A stretch of DNA of 64,000 nucleotides from Catenulispora pinisilvae (GCF_015356865.1 NZ_JAAFZA010000026.1:1-64000), one strand, 5' to 3'; positions 1 through 9,313 are shown, counted from the stretch's first letter. Notes: a model not told the origin generated them from the sequence alone. Translations and numbers: made by a program.

Positions 1-66
1 TCCCAGTGCTGTCGCTGTCACCGCGCCGACTAGCGCAGCCAGAGTGTGGTGGAAACGCCGATCCAC
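1..66 (-). CDS. Possible start of a secreted or membrane protein, cut by the window edge
   Basis: Reading leftward from a GTG at 66, the frame stays open to the window edge. It encodes Val-Asp-Arg-Arg, then a hydrophobic alanine/valine/leucine-rich stretch, as in an actinobacterial signal peptide. No clear ribosome binding site is visible, and only 22 codons can be seen, so this is a tentative call. The rest of the gene lies outside the window and no function can be given. Confidence 0.3.
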   Translation of the reverse strand, partial: MDRRFHHTLAALVGAVTATALG

Positions 67-92
67 TGCGCCCACGACCGTCAGAACACTGA

Positions 93-573
93 GTCGTCCA
101 TGAGTGTCTCGCCGACACCGAAGATCACGGATCGGACGTCCTGGCCTCGGGCAAGGTCTACGGGGCGCTGGTGATCCCGCCGGACTTCACCGCCTCGGTC
201 GGGGCGCTCGCCAGGACGCAGGCCACGGTGCGCCCGACCATCACGGTCCTGACCAACCCGGGGCTGGGCAGCCTGGGCTCGTCGCTGGCGTCCCAGATCA
301 GCCAGGCCGCGGCCCACCAGGCGTCGCTGGCCATCGGCAAGCAGCTGACCGCGGCGGTGCCCCGCGCCGACCCCACCACCCACCTGCTGCTGGCCGACCC
401 GGTGGCGGTGACCACGCAGGTGGGCCACGCCATCGGGCAGTACAGCGGCCTGGGCCTGACCGCGTTCTACTACACCCTGCTGCCAATCCCGGCCGGCTTC
501 GTCGGAGGCAATCTGATCAACTCCGGCGTGGACACCGCGCTCGGCTACGCCGACAGCGAGCTCGGCCCCTGGC
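93..573 (+). pseudogene. Fragment of a YhgE/Pip- or DUF3533-like ABC-2 type membrane protein
   Basis: The frame opens right after a TGA at 90-92. It encodes the extracellular domain typical of this family: a GKVYGALVIPPDFTASV-type segment, then ITVLTNPGLGSLGSSLA, an ISQAAAHQAS helix, and GLTAFYYTLLPIPAGFVGGN entering a membrane segment. The N-terminal membrane helix and the remaining C-terminal helices are missing. At about 574 the sequence switches to unrelated homology (the next entry). No start codon or ribosome site supports expression. Intact relatives are multi-pass membrane proteins linked to export or phage-infection phenotypes. I read this as a decayed remnant. Confidence 0.6.
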
Positions 574-681
574 GGCGCCCGCCTGATCGCGGTGTCTCCG
601 CAGATCCCAGACGAAGCCATCACCCTCGCCGAAAAGCACGCCCTGGACCGTATCCGCGACAAGGCCGCGGCCAGGAGTTGA
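574..681 (+). pseudogene. Peroxiredoxin (AhpC/TSA family) fragment
   Basis: In one frame this short piece reads GARLIAVSPQIPDEAITLAEKHAL. That resembles the segment after the catalytic cysteine helix in AhpC/TSA-type peroxiredoxins, where a 'GA-LVA-SPQ-PD-...-AEK' pattern is common. It then runs through unrelated residues to TGA at 679-681. It joins the preceding membrane-protein fragment without a spacer, so the region is a chimera of two unrelated broken genes. The catalytic cysteine region is absent. Confidence 0.45.
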
Positions 682-721
682 TCACTCGCCGACCGGTCCG
701 GCGTTCCTGATTGGGCATGGT

Positions 722-2377
722 TCATGTGTCCACTGTTTTCATCGGCCTGGGTTGTGACGTAGCCGGTGTTGCGGGCCGCTGCGGCCTGATGAGCAGCGCG
801 CAGCCGGCGGCGCAAAGCAGCAGGAGAGCAGCGGGGATGATCAGAGTGCTGCGCATCGCGTCGACGTAGCTGCCGGTGAATATGGTGTGGACCAGACGCT
901 GAAGCTGAGTGCGCAGCGGTTCGGGGACGCCGGCCGCGACGGTGGCCCCGCCCGACTGGCCGCGTCCCACCGCGAGCCCGCTGTGCCCGGGGCCTGCAAA
1001 GCCGCGCAGGAAGAGGGATTGGTCCTGCGATGGGAGCCCGCCGGCTGCGGCGGCGGCCTTGGACCGCATCCTGTCGGCCAACAAGGTGGCCAGCACTCCG
1101 CCGACCACCGCGCTGCCGATCGAAGACCCGAGTTGGCGGGAGGTGTTCAGCATGCCGGCCAGAGCGCCGGTGAACTCCGGGCGTACCCGCCGCAGCGCTT
1201 CGGTCGTCAGCGGCGCGAACAGGCAGCTCATGCCGAGCCCGACCAGGCAGTACGGCAGGACGAACGTGAACGGCGTCGCGTGGACGGACAGCGCCGCCAT
1301 GAGCACGATCACGCCGAGCGCGTAGACCGTGAACCCGCCGACCAGGATCAACCGGGAGCCGATCCGGTCGGACAAGCGGCCGGCGAACGGCGCCAGCATC
1401 GCCAGCACGACGCTCAACGGCAGCGCCGTCAGTCCGGAGACCACCGCGCTGTATCCGAGCACTGATTGCATGTTGACCGCGCCCAGAATCATGATGCCCA
1501 TCAAGGCGAACTGGACGGTCGCGGTGAGCCCGCACAGCAACACGATCGTCTTGTCGCGCAGCACCGCGGCCGGAATCAACGGCTCCTGACCGCGCCTGCC
1601 ACGCTCCCAGAAGCCGAAAGCCACCAGCAGTACGGCGCCGGCGATCATGATCTCCGGGATGGTCACCGGCCCGCCGGCGACCCGGCCCCAGGCGTAGCGC
1701 TGGCCCTCGATCAGCCCGAACACCACGCCGGCCAGCCCCAGCGTGGCCAGCACCACCCCGACCGCGTCCAGCCGGTGCCGGCGGCCCAGCCGCAGATCCG
1801 GCAGGACGCGGAAGGCCAGCACGATGCCCGCGATCGTGATCGGCACGTTCACATAGAAGATCCAGCGCCAGTCGACGTACGTGACCAGCACGCCACCCAG
1901 CGTCGGCCCGATCACCGCGGCGAGCCCGATCATGCTGTTGTACACGCCCAGGGTGGCGCCGCGCCGTTCGGCAGGCACCGTCGCCGAGATCATGACCAGG
2001 GGCTGCGGGACCAGGATGGCCGCGCCCAGGCCCTGGAAGGCGCGCGCCACGATGAGTTCGGTCGGGTTCTGCGCGGCCCCGCACAGCGCCGAGCAGAGCG
2101 CGAACACGGCAAGCCCGAGGATGAACAGGCGGCGCTGACCGAAGACGTCGCCCAGCCGGCTCATGGTGATCAGCAGCGAGCCGAAGACGAGCAGATAGGC
2201 GTTGTTGATCCACAGCACCTGGTCCAGCCCCGCGTGCAGGGTGTCGACCAGGCTGGGTATCGCGACGTTGACGATCGTGGTGTCCATCAGGACGGCGAAC
2301 GAGCCCACGCACAGGACCGCCAGCGTCCGCCACGACTCGGACCCGCGATCTGTAGGTCTTCTCATAGGACTGACCAT
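722..2377 (-). CDS. MFS drug efflux transporter, DHA2 (14-TM) family
   Basis: This is a proton-coupled multidrug exporter of the EmrB/QacA type in the cytoplasmic membrane. The protein (551 aa from the ATG at 2377) begins TM1 with VLCVGSFAVLMDTTIVNVA, the DHA2 motif D1. It carries motif A (SRLGDVFGQRRLFI), motif C (GPTLGGVLV) followed by DWRWIFYVNVP, and enough hydrophobic segments for 14 helices. It is divergent from an HxlR-type regulator with about 50 bp between the starts, which is the usual arrangement for a drug-inducible pump and its regulator. An ATG at 2365 is an equally plausible start, since neither has a strong ribosome site. Substrate unknown. Family assignment is firm. Confidence 0.9.
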   Translation of the reverse strand: MVSPMRRPTDRGSESWRTLAVLCVGSFAVLMDTTIVNVAIPSLVDTLHAGLDQVLWINNAYLLVFGSLLITMSRLGDVFGQRRLFILGLAVFALCSALCGAAQNPTELIVARAFQGLGAAILVPQPLVMISATVPAERRGATLGVYNSMIGLAAVIGPTLGGVLVTYVDWRWIFYVNVPITIAGIVLAFRVLPDLRLGRRHRLDAVGVVLATLGLAGVVFGLIEGQRYAWGRVAGGPVTIPEIMIAGAVLLVAFGFWERGRRGQEPLIPAAVLRDKTIVLLCGLTATVQFALMGIMILGAVNMQSVLGYSAVVSGLTALPLSVVLAMLAPFAGRLSDRIGSRLILVGGFTVYALGVIVLMAALSVHATPFTFVLPYCLVGLGMSCLFAPLTTEALRRVRPEFTGALAGMLNTSRQLGSSIGSAVVGGVLATLLADRMRSKAAAAAGGLPSQDQSLFLRGFAGPGHSGLAVGRGQSGGATVAAGVPEPLRTQLQRLVHTIFTGSYVDAMRSTLIIPAALLLLCAAGCALLIRPQRPATPATSQPRPMKTVDT

Positions 2378-2390
2378 GGCGGACCCAGTT

Positions 2391-2423
2391 GGTCTCGTCA
2401 AGAGACCTACTCGCGGCTAGAGT
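2391..2423. promoter_or_regulatory. Divergent HxlR/MFS promoter with palindromic operator
   Basis: GGTCTC at 2391-2396 and GAGACC at 2402-2407 form a perfect inverted repeat with a 5-nt spacer, midway between the divergent genes. TTGACG (2401 to 2396, minus strand) is a candidate -35 for the transporter. TAGAGT at 2418-2423 is a -10 box seven bases before the ATG at 2430, so the regulator is probably translated from a leaderless mRNA. That the HxlR protein binds here is an inference from position. Confidence 0.5.
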
Positions 2424-2429
2424 GAGCGC

Positions 2430-2942
2430 ATGCGGTTGACCAGCCTGTCCGAGATGAACTGCTCCATCGCCCGAACCCTCGACGTGGTCGGCGAGTGGTG
2501 GACCCTGCTGATCGTCCGGGACGCACTGCGCGGCGCCACCCGGTTCGACGAGTTCCGGGAGAGTCTGGGGATGGCCCGCGGCGTGCTCTCCTCCAGACTG
2601 CACAAGCTCGTCGACCAGGGAATTCTGGAACGCCGCCAGTACCTGGAGCACCCGCCGCGCTATGAGTACACGCTGACTGAGAAGGGGCGCGCACTGGCCC
2701 CGCTGATCAGGGCGATGATGAACTGGGGCGACACCTGGGCCGCCGGACCATCGGGCCCGCCGGTCGTACTCATCCACGAGCCCTGTGGCCACACCATGCA
2801 ACCCCTGTCGATCTGCCCGCACTGCCGCGCAGAGGTGCACACCGACGATGTCCTCTCGACACCGGGGCCAGGAGCGACATCGTCGAAGGCAAAGGCACGC
2901 CTGCGTACGTCAGCCCTCGGACCGGAAGATCCTGGCGCCTGA
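2430..2942 (+). CDS. HxlR family winged-helix transcriptional regulator
   Basis: A 170-residue protein starting MRLTSLSEMNCSIARTLDVV. The core up to about residue 110 is a typical HxlR fold: GEWWTLLIVRDAL, then RFDEF at the second helix, a recognition helix GVLSSRLHKLVDQGILER, and the wing YEYTLTEKGRAL. After it comes an extension with CGH and CPHC motifs, common in actinobacterial HxlR proteins, which may bind metal or sense redox state (inference). The N-terminal Cys sits where HxlR redox and aldehyde sensors keep a reactive cysteine. It most likely controls the divergent MFS pump and itself through the palindrome between them. Confidence 0.88.
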   Translation: MRLTSLSEMNCSIARTLDVVGEWWTLLIVRDALRGATRFDEFRESLGMARGVLSSRLHKLVDQGILERRQYLEHPPRYEYTLTEKGRALAPLIRAMMNWGDTWAAGPSGPPVVLIHEPCGHTMQPLSICPHCRAEVHTDDVLSTPGPGATSSKAKARLRTSALGPEDPGA

Positions 2943-3172
2943 CACGTCCTGCAGTCAGCCGCCGATACGACCGACAAGCCGCGCACCGACACCGAACGCC
3001 TCAAGCGTCCTTACACCAGCTGATCACCTGCTGTCCGATCGGGCGTTGGGCCTCGGGCGACCAGCCGCCAGCCGCCCCAGCACCGCTTGACCTCGGGTCC
3101 GAATCAGTGGACGACAGTAGCGAGGCGAATGCCGAGGCACGCGCTCAATCTCTCAACACGGTGGCTGCCTAG

Positions 3173-3345
3173 TACAACGAAAGCCGCCCCTCATAACCGT
3201 CCACCCTCTTCGACGCAGTCGAGGAGCTCCTGAGCCGTTCGCTGACAGGCGCTCGCGCCGCAGACATCGGCGCGGGCACCGGAATCGCGACCAGACTCGT
3301 TACAGAACGGGGCGCCGACGTAATCGCCGTCGAGCCCGGGGGCTC
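3173..3345 (+). pseudogene. SAM-dependent methyltransferase N-terminal fragment
   Basis: The plus strand reads YNESRPS, an in-frame TAA at 3194-3196, then PSTLFDAVEELLSRS and ARAADIGAGTGIATRLV followed by GADVIAVEPG. The second part is motif I (the SAM-binding glycine loop DIGAGTG) and the acidic end of beta-2 of class I methyltransferases. Homology stops near 3345 and the catalytic half is missing. With a nonsense codon and a truncation this cannot make an enzyme. Nothing recognisable lies between the HxlR gene and this fragment. Confidence 0.65.
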
Positions 3346-3458
3346 GGGGGAAGAAGACAACGGTGAATATTGTGACATCGCGCAAGGTCGATGCTTGTCA
3401 GGTTTCGTGCCACGCACATCTACTACCGACTACGTAGATACCGGGTGTTAGCAGAACC

Positions 3459-3487
3459 TTGACTATGTAGAGGGTCATATCTAGCAT
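3459..3487 (+). promoter_or_regulatory. Candidate sigma-70-type promoter
   Basis: TTGACT at 3459-3464 and TAGCAT at 3482-3487 are separated by exactly 17 bp, a good match to a housekeeping actinobacterial promoter. It points at the decayed secreted-protein gene beginning at 3568. A small palindrome, CTACGTAG, lies just upstream at 3430-3437. Confidence 0.4.
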
Positions 3488-3567
3488 CCGCCGTGCCCGC
3501 GACATTTTGTGCGGTTGCGCTCCAAGGAACGCCCCGAATCCGCCAGTGCAGTCGAAGGGGTGCCACC

Positions 3568-3954
3568 ATGCTCCGAGCCCGTACGCGACCCCCCAACACC
3601 TCACGTCGCAGGCTGCGATGTCTGGCCGCGGCAATCAGCGACGTTCCTCGTCGTGGGAGTCGCGACATCCGGGCCGGCCTCCGCACGCCAGGCACCGCGA
3701 GCAACCGTAGGGCCGATTCTGGACGTCAGCTCCGCGTGCTCGGGCCAGAACCAGGAAGTCGTGCCGTCACCACTGCGGCCTCGACCCCGGCGGGGACGTA
3801 CCCGATCACCGTGACCACCACCGGAACCACGTCGGTGGTCAACTCGGGTTCCCATTGGGGGTCCTACACCGCCCGACTCGGAGCCACCACGCCGACCAAC
3901 GGTGACTCCGGCGACCCCACCTACACCCTGTACGACGACGTCGCCGTGCACTGA
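3568..3954 (+). pseudogene. Decayed secreted protein related to the adjacent beta-propeller gene
   Basis: An ATG at 3568 with a good ribosome site (GAAGGGG) starts a basic N-terminus. The hydrophobic signal-peptide core (ATFLVVGVATSGPASARQAP) is found only in another frame, so a frameshift has occurred. In the final frame the protein reads STPAGTYPITVTTTGT, then NSGSHWGSYTARLGATTPTN, then GDPTYTLYDDVAV and stop. The last motifs match the N-terminal carbohydrate-binding-like domain of the next gene (SGTYAAMVGSTSPSN and GDPTYTLYDDVTL), but the roughly 70 residues between them are missing. It looks like a duplicated relative of the 4083 gene that lost its middle and its reading frame. Confidence 0.6.
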
Positions 3955-4082
3955 TTCAGGCCCCACCGCAGGGTGTCAGAGGTTGGAGAGAACCCTCCGC
4001 ACCTGACGTTACCCAACCCCGCGTGCACCCCATGCAATCCGCTGCCGGGCGTGGATCCGCCCGGCCCTAGCAGGGAGTCACT

Positions 4083-6320
4083 GTGCGCCATCATCCCCCA
4101 CGTCCGCTGCGGAGCAGACTGCTCGCCGTCGTCTCGGCGGTCGGGCTGATGTTCCTCGGCACCGCGGCCATCGGCACCCCCGCCTCGGCCGCCACCTCGA
4201 TCACCAACAGTGGCTTCGAGACCGGGAACCTGTCCGGCTGGACCGCCACCGGTGTCACCTCGGTCACCACCACGAATCCGCACTCGGGCACGTACGCCGC
4301 GATGGTCGGTTCGACCAGCCCGAGCAACACCTCCTCGATCGCGCAGTCGTTCACGGCGCCGGCGAGCAGCCCATCGTTGTCGTTCTGGTACGACGTGGTG
4401 TGTCCGGACACCGTCCAGTACGACTGGGCCACCGCGACCCTGAAGGACACCACCACCAACACCACGACCACGGTGCTGCCCAAGACCTGTGTGAACCCGT
4501 CCTCGGGGTGGAAGCAGGTCACGAAGACGCTGACCGCCAACCACAACTACACGCTCACGCTGACCAGCAAGGACGACAACTACCCAGGCGACCCCACGTA
4601 CACGTTGTACGACGACGTCACCCTTTCCGGCGGCGTTCCGGCCAACGACTTCTCGATCAGTGACAGCCCGGCGTCGGCGGCGGTGAACCCTGGCGCGTCG
4701 GCGACGTCGACGATCTCCACCGCCGTCACCTCCGGCAGCGCCCAGAGCGTGACGCTGTCCGCTTCGGGCCTGCCGTCCGGCGCGTCGGCGACGTTCTCGA
4801 CCAACCCGGTCACCGCCGGCGGCTCCTCCACGATGACGGTCGCGACTGCCTCCAGCACGCCGCCCGGCAGCTACCCGATCACCGTCACCGGAACCGGTGC
4901 CTCGGCCACCCACGCGACCACGTTCACCCTGACGGTGAACGGTTCCGGGGGGCCGACGTTGCAGAAGGTCTCCACCGACCCCTACACCGACACCGACGCG
5001 CAGCACGCCACCGAGGTCGAGCCGGACACCTTCGCCTACGGCAACACGGTCGTCGCCGCGTACCAGGTCGGCCGGGTCAACGGCGGCGGCTCCTCCAACC
5101 TGGGCTGGGCCACCTCCACCGACGGCGGCACCACCTGGACCAACGGCTTCCTGCCCGGCATCACCGTCAACCAGGGCGGCACCTATTCACAGGTCTCCGA
5201 CGCCTCGGTCGCCTACGACGTCAAGCACAACACGTGGATGGTCGCGGGCCTGCCGATCGACTCCTCCGGCAACGCCGCGGGCGTCCTGGTGAACCGGTCC
5301 ACCAACGGCGGCACCACCTGGACCAACCCGGTCAACGCGGTCGGCTTCGACGGCCAGGGCTACGACAAGCAGTGGATCGTCTGCGACGACACGTCCACCA
5401 GCCCCTACTACGGGAACTGCTACATCGAGGCCGACAACACCTCGCAGGGCAACGCCGAACTCATGTCCACCTCCACCGATGGCGGCCAGACTTGGGGTGC
5501 CGCGGAGAACCCCTCCGGCGGTCCGTCCGGGCTGGGCGGGCAGCCGCTGGTGCAGCCGAACGGCACCGTCGTCGTGCCCTTCTCCACGAACGGATCCGCG
5601 ATCGAGGCCTTCACCTCCGCCAATGGCGGCGCGAGCTGGGGCAACGTCAACACGATCGCGCAGGTCCAGGTCCACACCGCCAACGGCAGCCTGCGTGACG
5701 GCTCCGGCCTGCCCTCAGCGGAGATCGACGCTACGGGCAAGGTGTACGTGGCCTGGCAGGACTGCCGGTTCCGCTCCGGCTGCCCCGGCAACGACATCGT
5801 GATGTCGACCTCCACCAACGGCACCACCTGGTCGGCGGTCACCCGGATCCCGATCGACGCGGTCACCTCAGGCACCGACCACTTCATCCCGGGCCTGGGC
5901 GTCGACCACGCCACCTCCGGCGCCACCGCGAAGCTCGGCCTGTACTACTACGCCTACTCCAACGCCAACTGCACCACCGCGACCTGCCAGATGTCAGTGG
6001 GCTACATCTCCTCCGCCGACGGCGGCAGCACCTGGAGCAGCGCGCAGACCGTGGCCGGCCCGATGACCATGGCCCAGATCGCCAACACCAGCCAGGGCTA
6101 CATGGTCGGCGACTACATCTCCTGCTCGGTCGTGAACGGCAAGGGCGTCGCGCTGTTCGCGGTCGGCAAAACCCCGACCAACGGCCAGGCCTTCGACGAA
6201 GGCATGTGGACCGTCGGCGGCGGCCTCGCGATGCGCGGAGGCCCGATCCGGGCTACCACCGGACCGGTCTACGCTACGCCCCAGCATCCGAGGACGCCGG
6301 CGCTCGGGGCTCTGAGGTAG
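4083..6320 (+). CDS. Secreted BNR/Asp-box sialidase-like beta-propeller protein with N-terminal CBM-like domain
   Basis: A 745-residue exported protein. GTG start after AGGGAG; Sec signal peptide to about residue 37 (hydrophobic core, then ASAAT). Residues 38-180 form a galactose-binding-like jelly roll (SGFETGNLSGWTATG ... TYTLYDDVTLSG). Residues 185-285 form an Ig-like domain rich in Ser/Thr (GLPSGASATFSTNPV). The rest is a beta-propeller with at least six Asp-box repeats of the type STDGGTTW, STNGGTTW, STDGGQTW, SANGGASW, STNGTTW, SADGGSTW. This suggests a sialidase-like or lectin-type fold. I do not see the full arginine triad and nucleophile of a true sialidase, so hydrolysis of sialic acid is not established. 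A perfect hairpin follows the gene. Confidence 0.8.
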   Translation: MRHHPPRPLRSRLLAVVSAVGLMFLGTAAIGTPASAATSITNSGFETGNLSGWTATGVTSVTTTNPHSGTYAAMVGSTSPSNTSSIAQSFTAPASSPSLSFWYDVVCPDTVQYDWATATLKDTTTNTTTTVLPKTCVNPSSGWKQVTKTLTANHNYTLTLTSKDDNYPGDPTYTLYDDVTLSGGVPANDFSISDSPASAAVNPGASATSTISTAVTSGSAQSVTLSASGLPSGASATFSTNPVTAGGSSTMTVATASSTPPGSYPITVTGTGASATHATTFTLTVNGSGGPTLQKVSTDPYTDTDAQHATEVEPDTFAYGNTVVAAYQVGRVNGGGSSNLGWATSTDGGTTWTNGFLPGITVNQGGTYSQVSDASVAYDVKHNTWMVAGLPIDSSGNAAGVLVNRSTNGGTTWTNPVNAVGFDGQGYDKQWIVCDDTSTSPYYGNCYIEADNTSQGNAELMSTSTDGGQTWGAAENPSGGPSGLGGQPLVQPNGTVVVPFSTNGSAIEAFTSANGGASWGNVNTIAQVQVHTANGSLRDGSGLPSAEIDATGKVYVAWQDCRFRSGCPGNDIVMSTSTNGTTWSAVTRIPIDAVTSGTDHFIPGLGVDHATSGATAKLGLYYYAYSNANCTTATCQMSVGYISSADGGSTWSSAQTVAGPMTMAQIANTSQGYMVGDYISCSVVNGKGVALFAVGKTPTNGQAFDEGMWTVGGGLAMRGGPIRATTGPVYATPQHPRTPALGALR

Positions 6321-6355
6321 AGCTCGGCGGTGATGCCTGCTCACGCCGGCTGAAT

Positions 6356-6396
6356 GACGGCCGTGTCCGTCGCTGTCAACGATGGACACGGCCGTC
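6356..6396 (+). terminator. Perfect hairpin, factor-independent-like terminator
   Basis: GACGGCCGTGTCC at 6356-6368 pairs perfectly with GGACACGGCCGTC at 6384-6396 around a 15-nt loop, 36 bp after the propeller gene's stop. There is no U tract, as is usual in high-GC actinobacteria. Confidence 0.75.
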
Positions 6397-6619
6397 CGCT
6401 GCCTAAGGAAGGGTGCAGCCACTCCGCCCGTAAGCGGTGCTACCGGCCAGTGCGTCGGGACGAGTGAACGGCCGCGGCCTGCCCCGCCGCACGCAATGCC
6501 TAGTCAGGACGCTACTTTACGAATTCTTGACCATTCGGGGTCTCTTCAAAGTGCCATTGCACATGGAACGCTGCGCAGGCACAACCTTCATCATCCCTCG
6601 AAAGGTTGGGACCCACGGC

Positions 6620-9241
6620 ATGCGAACTGCCTCACGAATCGGTCTGCTCCCGATCGGAGCAGCCTGTGCGGCCCTGGCGCTGGCCCTCACCGGCCCGCAG
6701 GCGTCCGCCGCGAGCATCGGAGCCACGCAGAACCACAACCGGCCGCACGCGATCGGCGCCCCCGCCTCATCTACGGGACCCATTCGGGCTGCGGCCACCG
6801 GCGGCCCTCCCGGCGACCCCGACGGCGGCGTCGACGACCCTAGTGCCGCAGACAACGAGTACTTCGCCGCACGCAGCGCGCCCGGTGTCGTCGCCCCCGG
6901 CGCGTACGGGGCAGCGTGGCAGCAGATGCAGTCGATGCCGCACTACGGGCCGACGTGGAAGTCGGTCACCACCACGCCCTACAACTCCGACGACCCGCTG
7001 TACCGCGACTACGACTCCAACTCCTCCGGCGGCGCGGGCGACGTCACCGGCCGGATCACCGGCATGGCCGCGGACAACGCCGGGCACGTCTACGCCGGCG
7101 GCGCCAACGGCGGCGTGTGGCGCTCGGCCACCGGCGGCGGCAAGTGGACGCCGATCTCGCAGTCGCTGCCCGCGGCCTCGACCGGTGACCTGGAGCTCGA
7201 CTCGGCCGGGCGGCTCTGGTACGCCACCGGTGAGGCGAACACGGCCTCTGACACCTTCACCGGCTCCGGCGTCTACGTGCTGGCGCACCCGGGCTCCGGC
7301 CAGTTCAGCACCGCTGACCGGGTCGGCGGCACGGAGCTGGAGTCGACCAGCATCCGCAAGATCCGCTTCATCGGCGACACGGTCTACGCGGCCACGACCC
7401 GTGGCCTGTACTCGCACTCGCTGAGCAACTTGCACGGCGCGTGGAAGCTGGAGTTCGCGCCGAACCCCACCTACCTGCCCGGCGGATCGCAGGCCGCTGA
7501 TCCGGCCGCGCCGTACAAGAACATCGTCAACGACATCACCGCCGACCCGAAGGACCCGACCAAGCTGATCGCGGCCATCGGCTGGCGCAGCGGTGACACC
7601 TACAACGGCTTCTACACCAAGTCCGCCGGCACTTGGACGCGCATCACCACCTCGCTCGGCGATCTGCCGACCGCGGCCGCGAACGTCGGCGCGGTGACCT
7701 TTGCGCGGTCCACCGACGGCTCCAAGTTCTACGCCATCAACCAGGACCCGACGAAGATCACCAGTGCGCAGTCCACACTCGGCGGCGTCTACGTCTCCGA
7801 CGGCACACCGTTCGGCCCCTGGCACCTGGTCGCGGACTCGCCGAAGCTGGAGGCCTCCGGCTCGGCCGAGACCGGCGCGACCTACAACCCCGGCGTTCAG
7901 GCCTGGTACAACCAGTTCCTTCAGGTGGACCCGAACGACCCGAACCACGTCTACATGGGCCTGGAAGAGGTCTACGAATCCCACGACGCCGGCGCCACCT
8001 GGAACACGGTCGGCCCGTACTGGAACTTCACCTACCCGTGCTGGTCGATCGACCCGACCAAGGAGACCGGCACCTGTAGTCCCACTACTCACTCCGACCA
8101 GCATGCTGTTGCGATCGGCAGCATGGGTGGCAAGAGCTACGTCGTGGTCGGAAACGACGGTGGCGCCTACAAGCGGCCGCTGAACGGGACGCTGGACTCC
8201 GGCGGCCACGCCGCAGACTGGCAGTCGCTCAACGACGGCACGATCGACACCCTTCAGTACTACTCGGTGGGCGTCGGCGCCGACCCGAGCGGCAAGGGCG
8301 TCGCGGTCTCCGGCGGCCTTCAGGACAACGGGCAATCGATCCTGCGCAACGGGGCCACGGTCATGGGCTCCAACTTCGGCGGCGACGGCGGAGACACCCT
8401 CGTCGACCCGGCCAACGGCTGCAACATCGCCGAGGAATACACCAACGAGTCGATCTGGGTGACCAACGACTGCGGCCAGAACGTCAGCACCGACCCCTCG
8501 ACGGCCACCGAGTACAACGTGCCGCCGAACGACGGCGTCAACGGCACCGCCCGCTTCACCGCACCGTTCACCGCCGACATCAAGAACCCGAATACCTGGG
8601 TCGCCGGCGGCCAGCACATCGCGGTGCAGACCAAGGGCTTCGCGATCCGGGCCACCTCGGACTGGACCGACGTCTACGACCTCGGCGCCGGCCACCTGGC
8701 CTCAGCCGTCGCCTCCTCCGGCGGCAAGATCTACGCGGCCTGGTGCGGCGGCGGCTGCAACAGCGTCGGCTTCAGCCGCGGCATCGCGGTCGGCAACGCC
8801 GACGGCACCGGCTGGCACCAGCTGAACCTGCCGGCCGACGGCAGCGTGATCCCCAACCGCTACCTGTCCTCGATCACCATCGACCCCAACGACGCCAACC
8901 ACGTCTACGTCGCGGTCAACGGCTTCTCCCGCATGTGGACCGAAGGCCCCGGCGCGGGTGTCGGCCACATCTTCGAGAGCCACGACGGCGGCGCGACCTG
9001 GAAGGACATCTCGGGCAACCTGCCGGATGTCCCGGCCGACTCGATCCAGATCCTGCCGCACGGCGGCATCGCGCTGGCCACGGACCTCGGTGTGTTCTAC
9101 GAGGGCCCGCATTCCCACATCTGGAGCATCCTGGGCAATGGCCTGCCGACCAACGCCACGCTACAGCTGAAGCTCGGTCCGGACGGGTACATGTACGCGG
9201 CCACGCACGGACGCGGCATCTGGAAGATTCGGGTGCCGTAA
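6620..9241 (+). CDS. Secreted VPS10/GH74-like beta-propeller protein
   Basis: 873 residues from the ATG at 6620, chosen because MRTASRIGLL followed by AACAALALALTGPQASAA is a clean signal peptide; the open frame upstream has no such feature. The mature protein repeats short beta-propeller blades: GRITGMAADNAGHVYAGGANG near the start, SHDAGATWNTV and SHDGGATWKDISG Asp boxes later, and HSDQHAVAI and GGLQDNG in the middle. This pattern is typical of the sortilin/VPS10-like propellers annotated as WD40/YVTN/BNR proteins and is distantly like GH74 xyloglucanases. No catalytic residues can be assigned with confidence, so it may bind or hydrolyse extracellular glycans. It is the second large propeller in a row and has its own terminator. 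Confidence 0.75.
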   Translation: MRTASRIGLLPIGAACAALALALTGPQASAASIGATQNHNRPHAIGAPASSTGPIRAAATGGPPGDPDGGVDDPSAADNEYFAARSAPGVVAPGAYGAAWQQMQSMPHYGPTWKSVTTTPYNSDDPLYRDYDSNSSGGAGDVTGRITGMAADNAGHVYAGGANGGVWRSATGGGKWTPISQSLPAASTGDLELDSAGRLWYATGEANTASDTFTGSGVYVLAHPGSGQFSTADRVGGTELESTSIRKIRFIGDTVYAATTRGLYSHSLSNLHGAWKLEFAPNPTYLPGGSQAADPAAPYKNIVNDITADPKDPTKLIAAIGWRSGDTYNGFYTKSAGTWTRITTSLGDLPTAAANVGAVTFARSTDGSKFYAINQDPTKITSAQSTLGGVYVSDGTPFGPWHLVADSPKLEASGSAETGATYNPGVQAWYNQFLQVDPNDPNHVYMGLEEVYESHDAGATWNTVGPYWNFTYPCWSIDPTKETGTCSPTTHSDQHAVAIGSMGGKSYVVVGNDGGAYKRPLNGTLDSGGHAADWQSLNDGTIDTLQYYSVGVGADPSGKGVAVSGGLQDNGQSILRNGATVMGSNFGGDGGDTLVDPANGCNIAEEYTNESIWVTNDCGQNVSTDPSTATEYNVPPNDGVNGTARFTAPFTADIKNPNTWVAGGQHIAVQTKGFAIRATSDWTDVYDLGAGHLASAVASSGGKIYAAWCGGGCNSVGFSRGIAVGNADGTGWHQLNLPADGSVIPNRYLSSITIDPNDANHVYVAVNGFSRMWTEGPGAGVGHIFESHDGGATWKDISGNLPDVPADSIQILPHGGIALATDLGVFYEGPHSHIWSILGNGLPTNATLQLKLGPDGYMYAATHGRGIWKIRVP

Positions 9242-9276
9242 GGCTGGGCTCCCGCTTCTGCTAGTAGCGAAATGAC

Positions 9277-9313
9277 GAGTGCGGCGTTCCCCGCCATGGG
9301 GAACGCCGCACTC
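9277..9313 (+). terminator. Perfect 16-bp hairpin terminator
   Basis: GAGTGCGGCGTTCCCC at 9277-9292 pairs with GGGGAACGCCGCACTC at 9298-9313 around a 5-nt loop, 35 bp after the propeller gene. No gene is seen between it and the convergent lipoprotein gene ending at 9575. Confidence 0.8.

Noticed and set aside
81-2840. A 919-codon open frame on the minus strand across the MFS and HxlR genes
   Set aside because: It is an antisense/out-of-frame shadow caused by GC-biased codons; its translation has no domain pattern, while the MFS and HxlR frames are clear.
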